This document shows positions 1 to 7,920 of a stretch of DNA of 16,278 nucleotides, one piece after another. How positions within the stretch are numbered: position 1 is the first letter of the stretch; every line of letters begins with the position of its first letter. The stretch lies in NCBI GenBank assembly GCA_003235605.1, contig QJVU01000269.1, positions 1 through 16,278 on the forward strand, written 5' to 3'. A model generated the notes under the pieces. The model searched no databases and had not been told where the DNA came from. It saw nothing but the letters and a program-made list of their open reading frames with translations. This DNA comes from Planctomycetota bacterium (GTDB taxonomy: Bacteria > Planctomycetota > UBA1135 > UBA2386). Made by a program: the position numbers and the translations under genes.

Positions 1-10
1 TGCTGGAGCA

Positions 11-32
11 GGCAAGCACTGCGAGGCTTGCC
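11..32 (-). terminator. Weak hairpin downstream of the heme operon
   Basis: A 7-base inverted repeat (GGCAAGC at 11-17, GCTTGCC at 26-32) encloses an 8-base loop, downstream of the last heme gene on the minus strand. There is no T-tract after it, so it is not a canonical intrinsic terminator. It might stabilise the 3' end of the transcript or be chance. The second arm overlaps a 9-base direct repeat (GAGGCTTGC at 23-31 and 35-43). Apart from this, bases 1-105 show no gene. Confidence 0.2.
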
Positions 33-167
33 AAGAGGCTTGCTGCCGTGGTGATGAGACGCAAGCTGTGTGGCTTCATTGGTCGAATCTCCTGGTTGGT
101 CTCTATCAGACCGAATCCCCGGCGACGCGCAAGGGGCTTTCAGCAGTGACACCATCGGCAGCGTGTT

Positions 168-1499
168 CTACTTGCCGAGCTGCCCCACCATCGACACGTC
201 GTGGTAGCTGTTGCCGATCAACTCGAGCCCCGGGTGGCGTGTTGACAGGTCTTCGATGCGGCGAACCCGGTCGCGGTGTCCCTCCACGTACTGGGGTATC
301 GCGTTTCGCAGCTTGTAGACGCGCTTGAACAGCAGTTGTCCCGTGACGCCGGTGTAGTCGCGCAGGACCTGTTCGGCTTCTTGCGCTATTGTCTCCTCGT
401 CACGCTCGAGAAAGCCCTCGTGGAGTGCTCCTCCTGCCAGCATGCGCACGAGGAACCTGTCTTTCATGGCACGATCGGGAAACAGCGAGCTGGCGTAGAT
501 TGCCCCGAGAAAGGGAGAGCTCTCGGAGCGGTCCATGAGAAAGCCGAAACCCACGAGCTGCCTGGCAACGTCAGATGACCAGAAGCCCAGATAAATGTCG
601 GCGATGTCCGCGTACGGGATGGCGCGAAGCTCCGCCGCCAGGTCGGAATCGACATCCGATAGCAGGAGGGAGGCCGTGTGGGCGGGGATTGCAACGATGA
701 GCTCCTTCGCCGTGATCGTGGTCGCCGAATCTCCCGCCAGGAAAACTGTCCAGCTGTCGCGGATTCGACGCACCCGTGACACTTCCCAACCCAGCACCAG
801 GTGATCGTTGAGTTGCTTGCGCAAGGTTTGGACCAGCTCTTCCATGCCGGTCTTGAACGTGCACAGCGCCGGCCGCGGACCGCCACCGTCGAGCGCCACC
901 GCCTTGCGTTGCCGCGCCAGGGCACCCATCGCCTTCAGGAGGCTGCCGTGCTCCGCCTCCAACTCCAGGACCTTCGGAAATGCCGCCGCCATCTCCAGGC
1001 GATGCGCGTCGCCGCCGAAGACGCCGCTGGCCATGGCTTCGGCAAGGGGGACGGCCTGTCTGCCGAAGCGCCTGTGGGCGAACTGGGCCAGAGTTTCGCC
1101 GACAGGGCTGCGGCTCTTGCGGAAGGGCTCCATCAGCAGGCGCAGCTTGCCCCCTGAGGTCAGGAGCCTCGACCGCAGTAGGTCCTTGGGGCCCAGGGGA
1201 AGTGGATGCAGCCTTCCGTCACGCGCGATGAAGCGCAGCTTCGCCGCTTCGTTGCACGGTACCACTCGGGCTTCCATTCCCAGCGCCGAGATCAGCGCAT
1301 CGCTCGCGTCGTTGGGGCGAAATGCCTGTGGACCGATCTCACAGGAGTAGCCCTCGATCCGGCGGGTCTGTACCCAGCCGCCTGGCTGCGGGGCCTTGTC
1401 GACGATCCGTACCTGCAGGCCGGGGTTCTCTTGCAGGCGCCAAAAGGCGCGGCAGAGGCCTGCGGGCCCTGCGCCGATGATCAGCAGGTCGGCTTGCAT
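168..1499 (-). CDS. hemY: Protoporphyrinogen oxidase, HemY/PPOX type (C-terminus possibly frameshifted)
   Basis: This FAD enzyme oxidises protoporphyrinogen IX to protoporphyrin IX, normally with oxygen as acceptor and associated with the membrane. The 443-residue product opens with an FAD dinucleotide-binding motif (GAGPAG, residues 9-14), followed by the PQPGG-type segment near residue 40 typical of PPOX and amine-oxidase folds. Near the end comes LIGNSYHDV, matching the conserved GNxY/F motif next to the flavin. It is the last gene of the heme operon and starts 3 bases after the hemN stop. The family usually continues about 20 residues past GNxY with a VPDC-like helix. Here the frame stops 10 residues after the Tyr, while the -1 frame continues plausibly to a stop at 106-108, so a one-base deletion in the C4 run at 183-186 is suspected. 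HemY of monoderms can act as coproporphyrinogen oxidase, but the adjacent hemN favours the protoporphyrin route. Confidence 0.88.
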   Translation of the reverse strand: MQADLLIIGAGPAGLCRAFWRLQENPGLQVRIVDKAPQPGGWVQTRRIEGYSCEIGPQAFRPNDASDALISALGMEARVVPCNEAAKLRFIARDGRLHPLPLGPKDLLRSRLLTSGGKLRLLMEPFRKSRSPVGETLAQFAHRRFGRQAVPLAEAMASGVFGGDAHRLEMAAAFPKVLELEAEHGSLLKAMGALARQRKAVALDGGGPRPALCTFKTGMEELVQTLRKQLNDHLVLGWEVSRVRRIRDSWTVFLAGDSATTITAKELIVAIPAHTASLLLSDVDSDLAAELRAIPYADIADIYLGFWSSDVARQLVGFGFLMDRSESSPFLGAIYASSLFPDRAMKDRFLVRMLAGGALHEGFLERDEETIAQEAEQVLRDYTGVTGQLLFKRVYKLRNAIPQYVEGHRDRVRRIEDLSTRHPGLELIGNSYHDVSMVGQLGK

Positions 1500-1502
1500 C
1501 CG

Positions 1503-2942
1503 TCAGACAGTGCGCGAAAACCTCGGTATTCCGTCGCCGTCCGATTGCTCCCCAGGCGACTGCCCGCCCGGTCGTGTGTTGTCCGACCCGGAGATCGTCG
1601 ACCCGGGCGCGCTGAGGTAGGCATCGAACAGCATGCACAGGTTGCGCACGAACAGCCGGCCGGTGTCGGTGACCATGATGGAGTCCTCGGTGACTTCCGC
1701 GAGGCCGTCGGCCACCATGGGTTGCAGCCGCTCCAACTCGGCGCCGTAGCGCCGGCGGAACGCCTCAGAGCCCCCATAATCATCGAAGTCCACTCGGAAT
1801 CGGCACATCAGGTCCAAGATCAACCGGCGTCGTCGCTCATCGTCCTCGCTGCGGCGAAGGCCACGGTCGGTGGGCAACTGCCCACGCTCGATCTCCGCGC
1901 GCCAGGTCCCCACGTCCTTGTAGTTGTGGGCGAACGCCCCGGCCACCTCGCTGATCGCGCTCATGCCGAGTGCAACCATGTCGTCCGCAGGATGGGTTGC
2001 GTAGCCCATGAAGTTCCGGTGCAGTTTGCCGCTGCGGGCGGCGACTGCCAGCTCGTCGCCCTCGAGAGCGAAGTGGTCCATGCCGATCGCCTCGTAGCCA
2101 TGTTCCCCGAAGCTCTCGAGCGCTACCAGATACAAGTCCAGCTTGGCCTTGCCGCGCGGGATTGCTTGCTCTGGAATCACCCTTTGGTGTTTTTTCAGCC
2201 ATGGCACATGGGCATAGCCATAGCAAGCGATACGGTCCGGGCGCAACTCGTGGACCAGGTCCAGGGTCTTCTTGAAGCTGCCGGTAGTCTGGTGTGGCAG
2301 CCCGTAGATCAGGTCGATGTTCACCGACAGGAAGCCGAGCTCCCGCGATGTGTCGACGACGGCTCGTGTCTGCTGGAAGCTCTGCTCCCGGTGCACTGCT
2401 TCTTGTACTGCGTGGTCGAAGTCCTGCACACCCATGCTGATCCGGTTGAAACCCAGCCTGCGCAGGACCACCAGCTGTTCCCGGGTCGTGACCCGCGGGT
2501 CTACCTCGATGCTTACCTCTGCGTCCTCTTCCAAGGGGAACAGCCTGCTGACACCCGAGTACAGCTTCTCGATGCTCCGCGGTGAGAGGAACGTGGGTGT
2601 GCCACCACCCCAGTGATGTTGGGCCACCTTTCGTTCGGCACCGAGGGCTTCTCGCACCAGGCGGGCTTCCTGCACCACCGTATCTATGTAGGGGTCCGCA
2701 CGGTCAGGCCTCTTCGTGATGACCGTAGTGCAACCGCAGAACCAGCACATCTGCTCGCAGAACGGCACATGCACATAGATGGACAACGGCTGCTCGGGGC
2801 TGCGCCCCGCGGCAGCCAGTGCCGCGCGGTAGTCACGAGCGTCGAAGTCCTGGCGCCACATCGGCGCCGTCGGATAGCTCGTATAGCGAGGCCCCGGCTT
2901 GTCGTACCGGGACAGCAGGTCGGCTCCAACCCTGGCCTTCAC
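1503..2942 (-). CDS. hemN: Oxygen-independent coproporphyrinogen III oxidase (radical SAM HemN)
   Basis: This radical SAM enzyme decarboxylates two propionates of coproporphyrinogen III to give protoporphyrinogen IX without oxygen; it acts in the cytoplasm. The GTG start at 2942 is chosen because it overlaps the hemE stop as GTGA; the open frame runs much further upstream but only inside hemE. The 479-residue product has the HemN-specific cluster motif CX3CX2CXC (C62, C66, C69, C71), numbered as in E. coli HemN, and the GGGTP SAM-binding motif at 112-116. This CX3CX2CXC plus its length separates it from HemW-like proteins. The C-terminus keeps the family end (FSRTV, 475-479), but a low-complexity Gly/Ser/Pro/Asp stretch of about 30 residues (444-473) lies between the DAYL segment and that end, making the protein about 20 residues longer than E. 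coli HemN. Confidence 0.95.
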   Translation of the reverse strand: MKARVGADLLSRYDKPGPRYTSYPTAPMWRQDFDARDYRAALAAAGRSPEQPLSIYVHVPFCEQMCWFCGCTTVITKRPDRADPYIDTVVQEARLVREALGAERKVAQHHWGGGTPTFLSPRSIEKLYSGVSRLFPLEEDAEVSIEVDPRVTTREQLVVLRRLGFNRISMGVQDFDHAVQEAVHREQSFQQTRAVVDTSRELGFLSVNIDLIYGLPHQTTGSFKKTLDLVHELRPDRIACYGYAHVPWLKKHQRVIPEQAIPRGKAKLDLYLVALESFGEHGYEAIGMDHFALEGDELAVAARSGKLHRNFMGYATHPADDMVALGMSAISEVAGAFAHNYKDVGTWRAEIERGQLPTDRGLRRSEDDERRRRLILDLMCRFRVDFDDYGGSEAFRRRYGAELERLQPMVADGLAEVTEDSIMVTDTGRLFVRNLCMLFDAYLSAPGSTISGSDNTRPGGQSPGEQSDGDGIPRFSRTV

Positions 2943-3970
2943 GAGTCCGACCTCCGCACCTCGTCCACAACGATGCCCACGGCTCCGGGGTTGGTCTCTG
3001 GGAGGATTCCATGGCCCAGGTTGAAGATGTGGCGATCCGGACCCGCGGCCTTGCAGATTGCTCGGACCATCTGCCGCAGATCCGCCTCCTGCGCGAACAG
3101 CGCGGTCGGGTCCAGGTTGCCTTGCACGGTCTTGTCCGCGGGCACGAGTTCCCGTGCGCGAGCCATCCCCACGCGCCAGTCGAAACCCAGGACATGCGCG
3201 TGGCTCTCCGCCATGGTTTCCAGGTGCTGAGCGGCACCGTTGACGTAGTTGATCGCCACGGCGCCGGCGTCGATTGCACCTCTCAACAAAGTGTCGGTGT
3301 GGGGAGCGCAGCGCGTGGCGTAGGCATCCGCGCTCAGAACCGAGGCCCATGAGTCGAACACCTGCACCGCGTCGCATCCTTCTCCGACGAGCTCCACGAC
3401 CAACGGGTGGATGCAGAGCGCCAGCCGATCGAGCAGAGCGTCGAACAGGCTCGGCTCCTCGTGGAGCATCCGACGGGTGCGTTCCCACGTCTTCGACCCG
3501 CGTCCCTCGACGAGGTAGCAGGCCAGGGTGAAGGGTGCGCCGACGAAGCCGATCAGAGCCTTGTCCGCGGGAAGCTGTCGGCGAACGAGCTGGACCGTTT
3601 CCAACATGCTCGTCATGTCACGAGCAGGCTCCAAGACACGCAGCGCTTTCACGTCGTCCATGGTCCGAACCGTCGTGGCCAGCACCGGACCTGGGTCGTA
3701 TTGAAGCTCGAGCCCCATGGCTTCCACGGGGATCAGAAGGTCGGTGAACAGGATGGCAGCGTCCAGGTCGAAACGCCTGACGGGCTGCAAGGTCACCTCG
3801 GCCGCCGCCTTGGGCGTCTTGCAGAGCTCCAGGAACGAGTAGCGCTCCCGTATCTGGCGATACTCGGGCAGATACCTGCCGGCCTGCCGCATGATCCACA
3901 CGGGGCGGCGCGATGGCCTGCGCCCGCGGGCGGCCGCCAAAAAGGGTCCCTCGGTGTGGTTGCGGCTCAT
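2939..3970 (-). CDS. hemE: Uroporphyrinogen III decarboxylase
   Basis: HemE removes four acetate carboxyls from uroporphyrinogen III to give coproporphyrinogen III, without cofactor, in the cytoplasm. The 343-residue length is normal. Family signatures are present: PVWIMRQAGRYLPEYR at 23-38, with R28 and R32 expected to bind substrate carboxylates; FTDLLIP with the catalytic Asp at D77; GFVGAPFT near 141-148; Y152; and FNLGHGI at 316-322 with H320. The ATG at 3970 overlaps the response-regulator stop as ATGA, and the hemE stop overlaps the hemN GTG as GTGA. Translation therefore appears coupled on both sides, including to the upstream regulatory gene. Confidence 0.97.
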   Translation of the reverse strand: MSRNHTEGPFLAAARGRRPSRRPVWIMRQAGRYLPEYRQIRERYSFLELCKTPKAAAEVTLQPVRRFDLDAAILFTDLLIPVEAMGLELQYDPGPVLATTVRTMDDVKALRVLEPARDMTSMLETVQLVRRQLPADKALIGFVGAPFTLACYLVEGRGSKTWERTRRMLHEEPSLFDALLDRLALCIHPLVVELVGEGCDAVQVFDSWASVLSADAYATRCAPHTDTLLRGAIDAGAVAINYVNGAAQHLETMAESHAHVLGFDWRVGMARARELVPADKTVQGNLDPTALFAQEADLRQMVRAICKAAGPDRHIFNLGHGILPETNPGAVGIVVDEVRRSDS

Positions 3971-4671
3971 ACCTCCCTTTCTTTGGTGAAGCGGATGCCG
4001 ACACCGCGCACCGTGTGCAGGTGCTTCGGCTCCTTGTTGTCACGCTCGAACAGGCGCCTGAGGTTCAGCACTGCGTTGTCGAGGCTGCGGTGCGTGGGAG
4101 GCGTACCTGGTCCAAACAGATGCTCTACGAGCTCACGCCGCGTGATCACCTCCCCGGGACGGCCCCACAGCATCCGCATCAACCTGGTCTCGGTGGGGGT
4201 CAGCTGCACCTGCTGACGTGACCACGTTGTGGCCTTGTGGCTGCGAAAATCGATACGGTTGCCCTCGAACTCGCAGATAGCCATGTCCCTGGTCTCGTTG
4301 TTGTCCGTCACCCGCCGGAGCAGACAGTCCACCCGCAGCAGCAGCTCCCGCAGGTTGAAGGGCTTGGTGAGATAGTCGTCGGCTCGCAGCTCGAGGCCGT
4401 GGATGCGGTCGCTGTCGCTGCTGCGTGCGGAAAGGACAAGCACCGGGGTGTTGTCACCGCGCTTGCGCATCCCCTTGAGGATCGTGAAGCCGTCCTCCCC
4501 CGGCAGCATGATGTCCAGGATCACCAGATCGATTCCACCGCGCTCGATGCGTGCGCTTGCCATGCGCCCATCGACAATCAGCTCGGTGCCATGACCCTGC
4601 GTGCGCAGGTTGTCACAGATCATCTCCCCGAGGGAGGGCTCGTCCTCGACCACCAGGATCCACCGGCTCAC
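3967..4671 (-). CDS. OmpR/PhoB-family response regulator embedded in the heme operon
   Basis: This two-domain DNA-binding response regulator has 234 residues. The receiver domain (about 3-118) has the acidic pair E9/D10, the phosphoacceptor D53 in LVILDIMLPGEDG, and K103 in YLTKPF. The C-terminal winged helix (about 133-231) has LTPTE at 157-161, a recognition helix near 194-208, and the wing ending HTVRGVGIRF. It starts with GTG, overlapping the kinase stop as GTGA, and its own stop overlaps the hemE ATG. Its partner is very probably the kinase just upstream. The target is not shown by sequence; the operon's own promoter is the obvious candidate, since a tandem repeat with 11-base period lies upstream of hemA. 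The recognition helix is not close to that of E. coli PhoB, so it should not be called phoB. Confidence 0.95.
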   Translation of the reverse strand: MSRWILVVEDEPSLGEMICDNLRTQGHGTELIVDGRMASARIERGGIDLVILDIMLPGEDGFTILKGMRKRGDNTPVLVLSARSSDSDRIHGLELRADDYLTKPFNLRELLLRVDCLLRRVTDNNETRDMAICEFEGNRIDFRSHKATTWSRQQVQLTPTETRLMRMLWGRPGEVITRRELVEHLFGPGTPPTHRSLDNAVLNLRRLFERDNKEPKHLHTVRGVGIRFTKEREV

Positions 4672-5666
4672 GACGCCACCTTCGCCAGCGGCAGGCTGAT
4701 GTCGAAGCGAGCACCCTTCCCTTCACCTTCGCTGTGCGCCGTCACGGTCCAACCGTGAGCACCAGCAAGCTCGCGAACGAGGTACAGTCCGATGCCGGTA
4801 CCGCCACGGTGTTGGTTGCCTTGGCCCCGGAAGAAACGCTCGAATACGTGGGGCAGGTCCCGAGCGGCAATGCCGCTGCCGTTGTCGGCAATCGAGATCC
4901 GCGCCGTCGTCGCGTTCTGGGTCAGCATCACCGTGATCGTACCACCTTCGCTGCTGTGTTTGACTGCGTTGTCCAGCAGGTTGAGCAGGATCTGGTGGAC
5001 GGCCTCCGGATCCCGTGGGATCCGTGTAGATGCAATCTCGTCCGTCTGCAGGTTCACTCCGGCTGATTGGCAGCGGTCCCGGATCGAGCGGAGGGCGTCG
5101 CGGACGTCTTCGGCAAGATCTCCCGCCACGAGCTGCAGACCTCGTTGCGATTCCCGCAACCCGCCCGCGGTCAACAGGTTGGTAAGGTCCGTCTCGAGGT
5201 GGTCGGTCTCGCGCAACATGGCTTCGAGGTACTGCTGGCGTTTTTCTTCCGGCATGGTGCCGGCCAGCATGGATTCGATGCCCAGGCGGATGGTTGCCAG
5301 CGGGGTCTTCAAGTGGTGGGTGGCGCCGGCAAGGAAGCGCTCCTGCAGCTCCCGTGTCTTTCGCTCTCGCACCATGCCACGGTAGAGCAGGAAGATGCCG
5401 AGCATCACCAGAACGCCCAGGACCGTGCTTTCGCTGGTGATCATCCAGCGACGGCGTTGGGCTTCGACAGCCATGTCGGTGTCCCCGGAAGCACCGAGGA
5501 TCCGGGCAGCTTCGGGCATTTGGGCCGCGGACAGGAGACGGCCCAGCTTCTCCAGGCGGCCCGCTTCCCGCACCATGAAGAACACCCACCAAGCCATCAG
5601 CACGACGCAGAATGCTGCCACCAGGAAGAACGCCACGTTGCCTAGAGCGTGCGACCTCGCCCTCAT
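4668..5666 (-). CDS. Membrane sensor histidine kinase embedded in the heme operon
   Basis: This inner-membrane sensor kinase of 332 residues senses an unknown signal and phosphorylates the response regulator encoded next. The ATG at 5666 overlaps the hemL stop as ATGA. The open frame extends upstream only within hemL. TM1 spans about 10-32 and TM2 about 78-95. They flank a short extracytoplasmic loop of about 45 residues that contains no His or Cys. The dimerisation/H-box reads ATHHLKTPLA, with H117 the likely phosphoacceptor. The ATPase domain shows the N box (NLLDNAVKHS), G1 (DNGSGI), F box (FERFFRG) and G2 (GTGIGLYL). All catalytic boxes are intact. Such a small loop suggests sensing within the membrane or through a partner protein. 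The operon context suggests a signal related to heme, porphyrin, redox or oxygen, which is inference. Confidence 0.95.
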   Translation of the reverse strand: MRARSHALGNVAFFLVAAFCVVLMAWWVFFMVREAGRLEKLGRLLSAAQMPEAARILGASGDTDMAVEAQRRRWMITSESTVLGVLVMLGIFLLYRGMVRERKTRELQERFLAGATHHLKTPLATIRLGIESMLAGTMPEEKRQQYLEAMLRETDHLETDLTNLLTAGGLRESQRGLQLVAGDLAEDVRDALRSIRDRCQSAGVNLQTDEIASTRIPRDPEAVHQILLNLLDNAVKHSSEGGTITVMLTQNATTARISIADNGSGIAARDLPHVFERFFRGQGNQHRGGTGIGLYLVRELAGAHGWTVTAHSEGEGKGARFDISLPLAKVAS

Positions 5667-6946
5667 GAGAACATGCTGCCGAGCCCGGCGGCGAACGTCT
5701 CCACGGCGCGGTCGATGTCTTCCTCGGTGTGGGCCGTGCACAAGAAGCCGACTTCGAATGCCGACGGTGCCAGATAGACATGTCGATCCAGGCAGGCGTG
5801 GAAGAACCTGGCGTACGGTTCAGCGCCTTCCCGGGTGACCGACTCGGCGGATCGTGGTGGCGGACCGCCGCCGAAGTACAGCCAGAAGATGGAACCCTGG
5901 CGGACAAAGCCCACGGGATAGCCGGCCTTGAGCGCCTCCTGCATGCCGGCCTCGAGTCGACCTCCCAGGGACTCCAGGCGGTCCCAAACCGCGTCCCGCT
6001 CCAGGATCTCGAGGGTCTTGCGGCCGGCAGCCATGGCAACCGGGTTCCCTGACAACGTGCCAGCCTGGTAGACACGCCCCGTGGGCGCGAGATGGGTCAT
6101 CGCCGCGGCGGAGCCGCCGAAGGCTCCGACCGGCATGCCACCGCCGATGACCTTGCCAAACGCCGCCAGGTCCGGATCGATGTCGTAGAGCTCGGCGGCC
6201 CCGCCGCGGCCCACTCGGAAGCCCGTGATGACCTCGTCGAACAAGAGTAGCGAGCCGTGGTGCCGTGTGACCTGGCGCAAGGTCGCGAGGAACTCCGGCC
6301 GCTGCCGCAGCAGCCCGTTGTTGGCGGGGATCGGTTCGATCACGACCACCGCAACCTCGTCCCCCTGCCTGGCCATGAACTCCACGAACCGATCCTCGTC
6401 GTCCAGAGGCAGGACTGTCGTGAGGGACGCGATCTCCTTGGGCACCCCCGCGGAGGAGGGTTCCCCGAACGTCGTCGCTCCAGAGCCCGCCGCCACCAGC
6501 AGCCCGTCGCTGTGGCCGTGATAGCACCCGGAGAACTTCACGATGCGCGGGCGTCGGGTGACGCCCCGCGCAAGGCGGATTGCGGACATCACCGCCTCGG
6601 TTCCGGAAGAGGTGAACCTCACCTGTTCCATGGCCGGATAGCTCTGCACTACCAGCTCCGCCAGACGCACCTCCTCTTCGTGGGGCGCACCGTAGCTGAG
6701 GCCACGGTCCACGGCTTCCCTCACCGCGGCCACCACCTCTTCGTGGGCATGGCCGAGGATCAGCGGGCCCCACGACAGGACGAAGTCGAGGTAGCGGTTG
6801 CCCTCCGCGTCCTCGAAGCCTGCGCCCTTCGCCTTGGTGATGAACCGGGGCGCGCCGCCCACGGCGCCAAAAGCGCGCACCGGCGACGAAACCCCGCCCG
6901 GAAGGGTCCGCAGCGCCCGCTCGAAGAGCTCCTCGTTCAGACCCAT
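5663..6946 (-). CDS. hemL: Glutamate-1-semialdehyde 2,1-aminomutase
   Basis: This PLP enzyme converts glutamate-1-semialdehyde, the HemA product, to 5-aminolevulinate in the cytoplasm. The 427-residue product is of normal length. Recognisable features are the N-terminal LPGGVSSPVRAF segment (15-26), SSGTEAVMSAIRLAR (113-127), CYHGHSDG (141-148), the Asp of LLFDEVITGFR that contacts the PLP ring nitrogen, and the Schiff-base lysine K265 in FGKVIGGGMPVGAFGG. K265 has the same number as in E. coli HemL. The ATG overlaps the end of hemB by 10 bases, and an AGGAG sits 2 bases before it, inside the hemB 3' end. The gene stop overlaps the sensor kinase ATG. Confidence 0.97.
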   Translation of the reverse strand: MGLNEELFERALRTLPGGVSSPVRAFGAVGGAPRFITKAKGAGFEDAEGNRYLDFVLSWGPLILGHAHEEVVAAVREAVDRGLSYGAPHEEEVRLAELVVQSYPAMEQVRFTSSGTEAVMSAIRLARGVTRRPRIVKFSGCYHGHSDGLLVAAGSGATTFGEPSSAGVPKEIASLTTVLPLDDEDRFVEFMARQGDEVAVVVIEPIPANNGLLRQRPEFLATLRQVTRHHGSLLLFDEVITGFRVGRGGAAELYDIDPDLAAFGKVIGGGMPVGAFGGSAAAMTHLAPTGRVYQAGTLSGNPVAMAAGRKTLEILERDAVWDRLESLGGRLEAGMQEALKAGYPVGFVRQGSIFWLYFGGGPPPRSAESVTREGAEPYARFFHACLDRHVYLAPSAFEVGFLCTAHTEEDIDRAVETFAAGLGSMFS

Positions 6947-7920
6947 CGCTCCTGCAATGCCTGGCGCGCGTGGTAGGTGATCAGGATGTCCGCACCGGCT
7001 CGCTGCACTGCGGAGAGATGCTCCCGGACAAGGTCCGCTTCCCGGGCGAGCCCTTCTTTGGCCATGAGCTTGACCATCGCGTACTCGCCGCTCACCAGGT
7101 AGGCGGCCAAGGGCAGCGTGGTGTGCTCCCGCACCCGGGCGATCACGTCCAGGTAGGCGAGAGCCGGCTTCACCATCAGGATGTCGGCTCCTTCGGCTTC
7201 GTCCAGCTGTGCCTCTCGTATCGCCTCGCGTCCATTGCGCAGGTCCATTTGATAGGTCTTGCGATCCTCGGGCCCCTGGTTCTTCGGAGCCGACTCGGCA
7301 GCATCGCGGAAAGGACCGTAGAAGCTCGAGGCGTACTTCACCGCGTAGCTCATGATGACGCGGTCGCTGAAGCCGCTGTCGTCCAGGGCCTTCCTGATCG
7401 CGCGCACGCGGCCGTCCATCATGTCCGACGGCGCAACGACGTCGGCGCCTGCCCTGGCAAGGGCTACGGCTTGCGCGGCGAGCAGCTCCAAGGACGGGTC
7501 ATTGTCCACCTGGCGATCCTTCAGCACGCCGCAGTGCCCGTGGTCGGTGTAGGTGCACAGGCAGACATCCGTCATCACGCACAGGTCCTCGCCGAAGTGC
7601 TCCTTGAGGCGGGTTGCGGCCAGGTGCGCAGGTGCGGCCGGGTCCTCGCCGATCCGTCCGAACGAATCCTTGTGCCCGGGGTCGGGAATCCCGAACAGCA
7701 GAACGCTCCGGATCCCGAGCTCGAGGTCGTGCTCGACCCGGCGCAGCAACGGCTCCACCCCCATGCGGTCGATGCCCGGCATGCTGGCAAGCGGCTCTAC
7801 CTTGTCCCGTTCCGGCAGCACGAAGTGCGGTTGCACGAGAGCTGCCGGATGGATTCGGGTCTCGGCGACCAGATCGCGAAGCACCGCCGTGCGGCGCAGA
7901 CGTCTTGGGCGGATCAACAT
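6937..7920 (-). CDS. hemB: Porphobilinogen synthase (5-aminolevulinate dehydratase)
   Basis: HemB condenses two 5-aminolevulinate molecules to porphobilinogen in the cytoplasm, usually as an octamer. In the 327-residue product the two Schiff-base lysines are K195 (SYAVKYASSFYGPFRDA) and K251 (ILMVKPALAYLDV). DVCLCTYTDHGHCG supplies the three-cysteine zinc site (C120, C122, C130), so this is the zinc-dependent class rather than the magnesium class with Asp-rich sites. Numbering matches E. coli closely, supporting the ATG at 7920. This ATG overlaps the hemCD stop by 7 bases; no clear Shine-Dalgarno is visible, so translation probably relies on coupling. Confidence 0.97.
   Translation of the reverse strand: MLIRPRRLRRTAVLRDLVAETRIHPAALVQPHFVLPERDKVEPLASMPGIDRMGVEPLLRRVEHDLELGIRSVLLFGIPDPGHKDSFGRIGEDPAAPAHLAATRLKEHFGEDLCVMTDVCLCTYTDHGHCGVLKDRQVDNDPSLELLAAQAVALARAGADVVAPSDMMDGRVRAIRKALDDSGFSDRVIMSYAVKYASSFYGPFRDAAESAPKNQGPEDRKTYQMDLRNGREAIREAQLDEAEGADILMVKPALAYLDVIARVREHTTLPLAAYLVSGEYAMVKLMAKEGLAREADLVREHLSAVQRAGADILITYHARQALQERWV

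Noticed and set aside
2943..3488. Upstream extension of the hemN frame
   Set aside because: The extra 182 codons lie inside hemE and look like an out-of-frame shadow; the GTG at 2942 gives the exact E. coli-like cysteine numbering and a GTGA overlap.
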